Source: an uncultured Prevotellaceae bacterium
GTDB taxonomy: Bacteria; Bacteroidota; Bacteroidia; Bacteroidales; Bacteroidaceae
Assembly: GCA_900316265.1 (NCBI GenBank)
Contig: ONCH01000024.1
Coordinates: 1-34,916, forward strand
Reading direction: 5' to 3'
Length of the DNA stretch: 34,916 bases
The position numbers were made by a program, and so were the translations under genes. The stretch's first letter is position 1. The number at the start of each line of letters is the position of its first letter. Of the stretch, positions 15,078-21,952 are shown one piece after another. Under the pieces are notes generated by a model. That model searched no databases. It was given only the letters and a program-made list of their open reading frames with translations, and had not been told where the DNA came from.

Positions 15078-17111
15078 ATGACTATACGTAAGAAGAATCT
15101 TATCATACTGGCAGTCCTGCACATTGCACTACTCATCGTGGGCTGTCAGGGCAATGAGACACATGAGCAGCATATCACAGAAGTGGACAGTATCCTTACT
15201 GCCATCAGAAAGTCTGGTGATTTTGATCGTCTGTTGACTGTTGTAGACAGTTTGGAGGATGCGGGCAAGTTGAATGATGTCAAAGCTAATTGCCAGCGAG
15301 GCTATGCTTATTACCAGCAGAAGCAAGACCGTCTTGCTGAGATGTATTATCGTCACGCCATGAAAGGCAATATTCACCAGGATTCGACAACCTATGTGGC
15401 ATATCTCAAGGGGATGGGCAACTTTACGCGTTTGCTTGTTATCAAGGGCGACTTTGAGGAGAGCATCAAGGTCAGTTCACAGCTGTTGAACTCCAACGAG
15501 AACGATCCTAAGGCTAACCCCATGAACTACATGACGCGTTGCAATATGCTCAGCAATATTGCCATCTGCTATGCGAATCTGAAACGACCAGAAGAAGCCG
15601 ACAAGCTGTTCCATCAGGCTTATCAGGAGGTAGAGAAGGAAGTAGGACATGACGATATGGCAGAATACTACTTGTATGGTGTTGCCAACGATGCACGTAT
15701 TGTCTTCAAGAATCAGGACTACTGGAACGAGGCGGAGGCGTGGAGCGTGCTAGAGGAAGAGAGTATCAAGCGTTGGGAGACATCGGTTGACGGACGTGAG
15801 AATCCTGCGGAGGTAGATGCTGCCTATTGTGGGCTTTATGCTTCCCGCATGGAGATGCTGCAACGCGACGGAAAGGCTGCGGAGGCTGCTGCCACTTACA
15901 AGAAATACTTGGCCACACGCTACGCTAATACGCTCTCAGGAAAACTCGAACGCATTATTTACTTGCAAGGTATCGGACATCACGATGAAGCTGCAGACCT
16001 CTGCCGCTATATCGATACGCTGTTGGTCAAGAGCGACAAGCGTATCACGATGGAGATTATTCGTGGCTACCTCAAGGTAAAGTACAGGGTGCTGCGTGCC
16101 TGTCGCCATAACAACGAGGCACTGTCGGCCGCTGACCAGATATGTGACGCCTTTGATTCTGCTTTTATCTGGCAGAAGCACGATGCTACCGCAGAACTGG
16201 CTACTGTCTATGAGACACAAGAGAAGGAGCGTACCATTGCCGAACAGCAGATGTCGCTGTCACAGCAACGCTGGATAGGAACGTTGGTGGGTGTGGGGTT
16301 GCTCATTATCTTCTTTGTCGTCTATTCTGTTTTACGTCGTCGTGCTGCTCGTCGTCTGGCAGAGATGAAGGCTGCAAAGGAGCGTATTGAGAGTGAACTG
16401 CGTATTGCTCGCGACATTCAGATGTCTATGGTTCCACAGGTGTTCCCTGATTGTGAGGGAATTGACCTCTATGCTTCTATGACACCGGCTCGTGAGGTCG
16501 GTGGCGACCTGTATGACTACCTGTTGCTGTCAGACCATTTGTATTTCTGTGTTGGTGACGTTAGTGGTAAGGGAGTGCCCGCTTCATTGTTTATGGCTCA
16601 GGCTACACGCTTGTTCCGTGCGTTGGCCAAACAGCGCATGATGCCTGCTGACATTGCCAATCGACTGAATGCTGAGTTGTCAGAGAACAACGATAGCGGC
16701 ATGTTTGTCACGATGTTTATTGGACTGATAGACCTGCATAGCGGACAGCTCTTCTTCTGTAATGCCGGCCATAACCCACCTGTCTTGGGCGAGGATGTTT
16801 CACGCGGCTCATTCCTCCAGATGGAGGCCAACGCTCCATTGGGTTTGTGGCCGGATTTGGAGTATGTCGGCGAAAGCATTGATAACATCACCAATCGTCC
16901 GCTGTTCATCTATACCGATGGACTCAACGAAGCCGAGAATCCTGCTCGTGAGCAATTTGGCGACGACCGTCTTCTCGACATTCTGCAGCATACCGACTAT
17001 GCCAATGCTCGTCAGGTAATCGATACGATGCAGACCTGTGTAGAGGAGTTCCGTCAGGGTGCAGATCCTAATGACGACCTGACAATGATGTGCCTGAGAG
17101 TAGGGCAATAG
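15078..17111 (+). CDS. Membrane-anchored TPR protein with C-terminal SpoIIE/RsbU-type PP2C phosphatase
   Basis: This 677-residue protein has three parts. The N-terminus is hydrophobic and ends in a lipobox-like IVGC (Cys around residue 23). Helical TPR-like repeats follow to about 390 (for example SNIAICYANLKRPEEADKLF), predicted outside the cytoplasm. A transmembrane helix lies near 400-418 (TLVGVGLLIIFFVVYSVL). A short coiled linker (LRIARDIQMSMVPQVF) leads to a complete SpoIIE domain with GGDLYD, GDVSGKGVPASLFMA, NAGHNPP, YTDGLNEAEN and DDLTMM, so the metal-binding acidic residues are present. Such enzymes dephosphorylate anti-anti-sigma factors or similar proteins; the target here is unknown and no STAS or anti-sigma gene is adjacent. 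An AEC transporter starts 7 nt downstream. Confidence 0.88.
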   Translation: MTIRKKNLIILAVLHIALLIVGCQGNETHEQHITEVDSILTAIRKSGDFDRLLTVVDSLEDAGKLNDVKANCQRGYAYYQQKQDRLAEMYYRHAMKGNIHQDSTTYVAYLKGMGNFTRLLVIKGDFEESIKVSSQLLNSNENDPKANPMNYMTRCNMLSNIAICYANLKRPEEADKLFHQAYQEVEKEVGHDDMAEYYLYGVANDARIVFKNQDYWNEAEAWSVLEEESIKRWETSVDGRENPAEVDAAYCGLYASRMEMLQRDGKAAEAAATYKKYLATRYANTLSGKLERIIYLQGIGHHDEAADLCRYIDTLLVKSDKRITMEIIRGYLKVKYRVLRACRHNNEALSAADQICDAFDSAFIWQKHDATAELATVYETQEKERTIAEQQMSLSQQRWIGTLVGVGLLIIFFVVYSVLRRRAARRLAEMKAAKERIESELRIARDIQMSMVPQVFPDCEGIDLYASMTPAREVGGDLYDYLLLSDHLYFCVGDVSGKGVPASLFMAQATRLFRALAKQRMMPADIANRLNAELSENNDSGMFVTMFIGLIDLHSGQLFFCNAGHNPPVLGEDVSRGSFLQMEANAPLGLWPDLEYVGESIDNITNRPLFIYTDGLNEAENPAREQFGDDRLLDILQHTDYANARQVIDTMQTCVEEFRQGADPNDDLTMMCLRVGQ

Positions 17112-17118
17112 AAAGAGT

Positions 17119-18030
17119 ATGTTTGTAGTAATGATGACGCTGTGTGCCATAGTCATCGTGGGATACGGGGCTGGCAAGCTGGGATATTTGGGAGGCGACT
17201 TCGACAGGCAACTGTCGAGGTTGGTAATTAATCTGACGTGTCCGGCGCTGATTCTGTCGTCGGCTATGACAGGCGAACTGCCTGAAAGAGAGTATATTCT
17301 GCCGTTGTTGCTGATAAGTGTGGTGACCTATGCTGTGTTGACAGGTGTAGCCTTTGTATTGCCTCGTTACCTGACGAGAAAGAAAGCAGACGAGGGGGCT
17401 ATCGGCTTTGCCTTGATGTTTGGCAACGTGGGATTCATGGGCTATCCAGTGGTAGCCTCCATCTTCGGCCATGAGGCTGTATTCTACGCCGCCGTGCTGA
17501 ACGTGGTGAATACGTTTGCTGTGTTTACCATTGGTACCATGCTGATAACAGGTAAGAGCGAGGTAGAAGATAGTCGCTTTCAGAAGAAGGTGCTCTACTC
17601 GACACCCATGCTGGCAGCCTACCTGACGATGCTCATTGTTATCTTCCGTATCGATAATATTCCTGCATGGATTTGTCAGCCATTGACGATGATTGGCAAT
17701 ATCACCGTACCTGCTGCTTTGCTGATAATCGGTTCGTCAATGTCTAACCTGCCATTGCGGGCACTGATGGGAAATACAACGGTCTATGCCACCACGCTTT
17801 TTCGACTGGCGCTGTTACCAATTGGCATCTATTATCTCTGTCTGCTACTGGGCTTCTCCTCCTTTGTGGTCAACATCAATACGGTGGTTATCGCTATGCC
17901 CGTAGCCACCTATGGCACTATCCTCTGTCTGAAGTATCATAAGGATACGACGCTAATGACGGAGGTGACGTTTATCACCACTTTACTCTCTATGCTGACC
18001 ATTCCTCTGCTGGTCCTCGCATTCCTATAG
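17119..18030 (+). CDS. AEC (auxin efflux carrier) family transporter
   Basis: A 303-residue integral membrane protein with about ten hydrophobic segments in two groups of five, the layout of the AEC/Mem_trans family (secondary transport of organic acids or malate-like anions). Recognisable features are the opening GYGAGKLGYLGGDFDRQLSRLV, in which helix-breaking NLTCPALILSS follows, GNVGFMGYPV in the middle, and the paired GNITVPAALLIIGSSM near residue 200. It is only 7 nt downstream of the phosphatase gene and probably co-transcribed. The substrate is not predictable. Confidence 0.88.
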   Translation: MFVVMMTLCAIVIVGYGAGKLGYLGGDFDRQLSRLVINLTCPALILSSAMTGELPEREYILPLLLISVVTYAVLTGVAFVLPRYLTRKKADEGAIGFALMFGNVGFMGYPVVASIFGHEAVFYAAVLNVVNTFAVFTIGTMLITGKSEVEDSRFQKKVLYSTPMLAAYLTMLIVIFRIDNIPAWICQPLTMIGNITVPAALLIIGSSMSNLPLRALMGNTTVYATTLFRLALLPIGIYYLCLLLGFSSFVVNINTVVIAMPVATYGTILCLKYHKDTTLMTEVTFITTLLSMLTIPLLVLAFL

Positions 18031-18062
18031 AGTAGGCGAATGCAAAGAAAAACGAGTTTTCC

Positions 18063-18094
18063 TTTGGCTTTTCGCGCATTTTTCATTACTTTTG
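18063..18094 (+). promoter_or_regulatory. Promoter of yicC-gmk-nadD
   Basis: TTTG (18063-18066), a 20-nt spacer and TACTTTTG (18087-18094) match both Bacteroidetes promoter boxes. Transcription would start near 18101, about 20 nt before the yicC ATG. This also argues against the longer upstream ORF start at 18040. Confidence 0.8.
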
Positions 18095-18120
18095 CAAGAT
18101 ATTACAGAAAATCTAACATT

Positions 18121-18993
18121 ATGATACAATCAATGACGGGCTACGGAACGACTGTCGTGGCCTTTGAAGGAAAGAAAATTCATGTAGAAATCAAGTCGCT
18201 GAACTCTAAGCAGCTGGACTTGTCAACACGTATTGCTCCGCTCTATAGAGAGAAGGAGATGGAGATTCGTCAGCTGATAGCTGAGCACCTTATCAGAGGT
18301 AAGGTGGAGTTTAGCATCTGGATAGAGAAAGAAGCTACCGCTGAGGCTGCACAGGTGAACAAGGCGCTGATGGAGAACTACTATCAGCAGTTGGCTGGCT
18401 TCGCTCAAGACCACCAGATGTCGGACACCGATTGGATGTCGCTGTTGGTGCGTATGCCCGACGTGATGTCGAAGACGGAGGTGGAGTTGCTTAGCGATGA
18501 GGAGTGGCAGATGGTAAGAGCTGGCGTGCAAGAGGCTGTGCAACATCTGGTGGACTTCCGTACACAGGAGGGCGCCGCTCTGGAGAAGAAGTTTGGCGAG
18601 AAGATTGACAACATCGAGAAGCTGTTGGCATCTATAGAGCCTTACGAGAAGTCGCGTGTCGAGAAGATTCGCAGTCGCATCGTCGATGGTCTGAAGCAGA
18701 TTCCTGAGGCAGAGTATGACAAGAACCGCTTGGAGCAGGAACTGATATACTACATCGAGAAACTGGACATCAGTGAAGAGAAGCAGCGTCTGGCTAATCA
18801 CTTGAAGTACTTCCGTGAGACGATGGCTGGCGCTACCGGACAGGGTAAGAAATTAGGCTTTATCGCTCAGGAGATGGGTCGCGAAATTAACACCACTGGC
18901 TCCAAGTCGAATCAGGCTGAGATGCAGAATATCGTGGTGAAAATGAAGGACGAGCTGGAACAGATTAAGGAACAAGTATTGAACGCACTCTGA
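18121..18993 (+). CDS. yicC: YicC family endoribonuclease
   Basis: 290 residues beginning MIQSMTGYGT, the invariant start of the YicC family. The C-terminal half has the DUF1732 region with GKKLGFIAQEMGREINTTGSKSN and ends in MKDELEQIKEQVLNAL. Family members are reported endoribonucleases acting on mRNA or small RNAs. The ATG at 18121 is chosen over the upstream in-frame ATG at 18040 because the promoter lies between them. The stop overlaps gmk by one base (TGATG). The yicC-gmk pairing is conserved in many bacteria. Confidence 0.95.
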   Translation: MIQSMTGYGTTVVAFEGKKIHVEIKSLNSKQLDLSTRIAPLYREKEMEIRQLIAEHLIRGKVEFSIWIEKEATAEAAQVNKALMENYYQQLAGFAQDHQMSDTDWMSLLVRMPDVMSKTEVELLSDEEWQMVRAGVQEAVQHLVDFRTQEGAALEKKFGEKIDNIEKLLASIEPYEKSRVEKIRSRIVDGLKQIPEAEYDKNRLEQELIYYIEKLDISEEKQRLANHLKYFRETMAGATGQGKKLGFIAQEMGREINTTGSKSNQAEMQNIVVKMKDELEQIKEQVLNAL

Positions 18994-19562
18994 TGAAAGG
19001 AAAGATGCTGATTGTAAGTGCTCCCAGCGGTAGCGGAAAGAGTACTATTGTACAGTGGCTAATGAAGGAACATCCAGAGTTGAAGCTGTACTTCTCGATA
19101 TCATGTACCTCACGAGCCCCTCGTGGAACAGAGCAGAATGGGGTGGAGTACTTCTTCCTGACACCTGAGGAGTTTCGTACGAAGATAAAGAACGACGAGT
19201 TCTTAGAGTACGAAGAAGTGTATCAAGACCGTTTCTATGGCACGTTGAAAGCGCAGGTGGAACGTCAGCGTGAGGCTGGTCAGAATGTGGTCTTTGACGT
19301 TGACGTGAAAGGTGGTATCAACATCAAGAAGTATTATGGTGACGAAGCACTGAGTCTGTTTATCCAGCCGCCATCGGTGGAGGAACTGCGTCGCAGGTTG
19401 GAAGGCCGTGCCACCGATACACCTGAAGCTATTGCTGAACGTCTGGCTAAGGCTGAGTACGAGATGACGTTCGCTCCACAGTTCAATAAGATTATCGTCA
19501 ATGACGACTTGGAGACGGCTAAGCAAGAAACACTGCAGGTAGTAAAGGATTTTCTTGGATGA
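18993..19562 (+). CDS. gmk: Guanylate kinase
   Basis: Phosphorylates GMP to GDP with ATP. The P-loop SAPSGSGKST is at about residues 9-18. The GMP-binding segment SCTSRAPRGTEQNGVEYFF follows, then FDVDVKGG and the lid-region arginines RRRLEGR. Length is standard (189 residues). It overlaps yicC by 1 nt and nadD by 4 nt, so the three genes form a tight operon. Confidence 0.97.
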   Translation: MKGKMLIVSAPSGSGKSTIVQWLMKEHPELKLYFSISCTSRAPRGTEQNGVEYFFLTPEEFRTKIKNDEFLEYEEVYQDRFYGTLKAQVERQREAGQNVVFDVDVKGGINIKKYYGDEALSLFIQPPSVEELRRRLEGRATDTPEAIAERLAKAEYEMTFAPQFNKIIVNDDLETAKQETLQVVKDFLG

Positions 19563-20098
19563 AAAGAATAGGCCTCTTTGGTGGATCATTCAATCCCATA
19601 CATGTGGGACATGTGGCGTTGGCAAAGGCGGCACGTGAGGCATGTGAACTGGACGAGGTGTGGCTGATGGTCAGTCCACAGAATCCGCTGAAGAGGAATA
19701 TGACGCTTTTGGACGACCAGCTGCGACTGGAGATGGCACAGAAGGCGCTGGAGGGCGTTGAGGGTGTGAAGGCGTCGGACTACGAAATGCATCTGCCTAA
19801 GCCCAGCTATACGTGGCATACGCTGCAAGCGTTGGCAAAGGACTATCCCGACAGTCGCTTTACGCTGATTCTGGGTGGCGATAACTGGGCACATTTCCAG
19901 CGGTGGTACCATTGGCAGGACATTCTGAGGACCTGCGACGTTGCGGTCTATCCGCGTGAGGGCTATGCTGGTACCTTCCATGCTCCACTTGTCAACGTGT
20001 CGAGCACGGAGATACGACAGAAAGTGAAAGAAGGACAAAGCATCCAGGGACTGGTGCCCGATAGCATCATTCCGTTGGTAGAACAATATTACAAATAA
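19559..20098 (+). CDS. nadD: Nicotinate-nucleotide adenylyltransferase
   Basis: Converts nicotinate mononucleotide to deamido-NAD. The nucleotidyltransferase signature GLFGGSFNPIHVGHV (residues 4-18) includes the GSFNPxHxGH motif, and VNVSSTEIRQKV near the C-terminus is the second ATP-binding motif ((S/T)STxIR). Length 179 is slightly short but complete. The gene overlaps gmk by 4 nt (ATGA), and 4 nt separate it from the following nucleotidyltransferase-PLP fusion. Confidence 0.95.
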   Translation: MKRIGLFGGSFNPIHVGHVALAKAAREACELDEVWLMVSPQNPLKRNMTLLDDQLRLEMAQKALEGVEGVKASDYEMHLPKPSYTWHTLQALAKDYPDSRFTLILGGDNWAHFQRWYHWQDILRTCDVAVYPREGYAGTFHAPLVNVSSTEIRQKVKEGQSIQGLVPDSIIPLVEQYYK

Positions 20099-20102
20099 TG
20101 AT

Positions 20103-21941
20103 ATGCAAGCAATAATACTGGCGGCAGGAATGGGTCGCCGACTGGGAGAACTCACCAAAGAGAATACCAAATGTATGGTTCCTGTGAATGGTGTTAGACT
20201 GATAGACCGTTTGCTGGGACAGTTGTCGGCTCTGAGTCTGAACCGCGTCATTATCGTGGTGGGTTATAAAGGTAAGGAATTGCAGGAATATGTTACCTCG
20301 CAGTATGGTCAACAGCTAACAGCTAATTGCCAATTGCTTTTTGCTGAGAACCCCATTTACGACAAGACCAACAACATCTACTCGCTGTCCATCGTGAAGG
20401 ACCAACTGCAGCAGGACGACACGCTGTTGATAGAGAGCGATTTGATATTCAGCGACCGCTTCTTCCCCATGATTGTGGAGAATCCCTATCCCAATTTGGC
20501 ACTGGTGGCGAAGTATGAGTCGTGGATGGACGGCACAATGGTGCGTCTGGACGAAGACCAGCATATCGTTAACTTCATCTCAAAGGACGCTTTCGACTAC
20601 GACGATGTAGACAGCTACTACAAGACAGTGAACATCTATAAGTTCAGCAAGGATTTCTTGCAGCACCAGTATGTGCCCTTCCTTGACGCTTATACCAAGG
20701 CAGTGGGCAATAATGAGTACTACGAGAATGTGTTGCGCATCATCTCGATGCTGAACAGTCACAATATGAAGGCACTGCCCGTGGGTAACGAGAAGTGGTA
20801 TGAGATTGACGACAAGCAAGACCTGGATATTGCAGAGGCGTTGTTTGCCGACGACAAGGATGTTATCCGCAAGTACTACGGTCGCTATGGTGGTTTCTGG
20901 CGCTTCCCCCAGATGCTCGACTTCTGCTATCTGGTGAATCCTTACTTCCCATCAAAGCGCATGAAAGACGAGCTGCGTAGCAACTTCGATACGTTGTTGA
21001 CAGAATATCCGTCGGGCATGAAGGTAAATACGCTGATTGCCAGCAAGTGCTTTGGTGTTAGCGAACAGTATATCGTGCCTGGCAACGGTGCAGCGGAGCT
21101 CATCAAGGTGCTGATGGAACAGACCGCTGTCAAGATTGGTTTCACTCGTCCTACCTTCGAAGAATATCCCAACCGCTATGATAAAGAACAGCAGGTTACC
21201 TTTGTACCTCAGAATGAGGACTACCGCTATACGGCAGACGACTTGATGACGTTTTTTGCCGATAAGGATATTCAGCAACTGATGCTGATAAATCCTGACA
21301 ACCCCTCAGGCAACTTCATTCCCAAGACTGATGTCCTGCGACTGGCACAGTGGTGTGAGGACAGGAATATCCGTCTGGTGGTCGATGAGTCGTTTGTTGA
21401 CTTCAGCGAAGACTATGCTACCAACTCATTGCTTTCAGATCAGATACTCGAAAGCTATCCCCACATGGCGGTGATGAAGAGTATCTCGAAAAGCTATGGT
21501 GTGCCAGGCTTGCGTCTGGGCATTTTGGCATCGGCAGATACTGCGCTGATAGCACAGATAAAGAAAGAGGTGTCAATATGGAACCTCAACTCCTTTGCCG
21601 AGTTCTTCATGCAGATATACAACAAACATGAGAAGGACTATAAGAAAGCTTGTGCCAAGTTTGTTGCTGAGCGTGCTGACTTCGAACAGCAGTTGCGCAC
21701 CATTCCCTATCTGCGTGTGATGCCTACCCAGACCAACTACTTCCTCTGCGAGGTGTTGCCGCCTTATAGCGCTACGCAAATCGTTATCTACATGCTGCGC
21801 CAACACAATATCCTGACACGCGACTGTAGTCTGAAACCAGGTCTCAATCCCAACAAGCAATATATGCGCATTGCCGTGCGCAATCATGAAGAAAACGGTC
21901 GCTTGGTTGCAGGACTGAGGGCGTTAATTAATAACCGATAA
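20103..21941 (+). CDS. Bifunctional LicC-like nucleotidyltransferase / CobD-like PLP enzyme
   Basis: 612 residues in two domains. Residues 1 to about 240 are a sugar-phosphate or phosphocholine-type nucleotidyltransferase: LAAGMGRRLGELTKEN, then TKCMVPVNG, later TNNIYSL and ESDLIF. From about 255 a fold-type I PLP enzyme follows, with PGNGAAELI, RPTFEEY, NPDNPSGN, DESFVDF (Asp about 428) and SISKSYGVPGLRLG (PLP lysine about 463). The motif order and the tail DCSLKPGLN...YMRIAVR follow threonine-phosphate decarboxylase CobD more closely, from memory, than HisC. I infer that it makes an amino-alcohol phosphate (for example phosphoethanolamine from phosphoserine) and activates it with CTP. An aminotransferase role is the alternative. 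No cobalamin genes are nearby. It precedes the LicD fusion by 11 nt. Confidence 0.75.
   Translation: MQAIILAAGMGRRLGELTKENTKCMVPVNGVRLIDRLLGQLSALSLNRVIIVVGYKGKELQEYVTSQYGQQLTANCQLLFAENPIYDKTNNIYSLSIVKDQLQQDDTLLIESDLIFSDRFFPMIVENPYPNLALVAKYESWMDGTMVRLDEDQHIVNFISKDAFDYDDVDSYYKTVNIYKFSKDFLQHQYVPFLDAYTKAVGNNEYYENVLRIISMLNSHNMKALPVGNEKWYEIDDKQDLDIAEALFADDKDVIRKYYGRYGGFWRFPQMLDFCYLVNPYFPSKRMKDELRSNFDTLLTEYPSGMKVNTLIASKCFGVSEQYIVPGNGAAELIKVLMEQTAVKIGFTRPTFEEYPNRYDKEQQVTFVPQNEDYRYTADDLMTFFADKDIQQLMLINPDNPSGNFIPKTDVLRLAQWCEDRNIRLVVDESFVDFSEDYATNSLLSDQILESYPHMAVMKSISKSYGVPGLRLGILASADTALIAQIKKEVSIWNLNSFAEFFMQIYNKHEKDYKKACAKFVAERADFEQQLRTIPYLRVMPTQTNYFLCEVLPPYSATQIVIYMLRQHNILTRDCSLKPGLNPNKQYMRIAVRNHEENGRLVAGLRALINNR
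20311..20345 (+). repeat. 7-nt-periodic tract inside the nucleotidyltransferase domain
   Basis: Consecutive heptamers AACAGCT, AACAGCT, AATTGCC, AATTGCT, TTTTGCT encode the QLTANCQLLFA stretch near residues 70-81. Related enzymes, as I remember them, have a shorter turn here before the NPxYxxTNNIYSL motif. Confidence 0.75.
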
Positions 21942-21952
21942 GAGGAAATATC

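Noticed and set aside
18040-18120. Upstream in-frame extension of YicC
   Set aside because: A consensus promoter lies within it and MTGYG at 18121 onward is the family start.
20103-21941. 2-aminoethylphosphonate pathway (PntC-type fusion)
   Set aside because: PntC-type fusions carry a class V AEP transaminase and travel with PEP mutase; here the PLP domain is CobD/HisC-like and no such genes are in the window.
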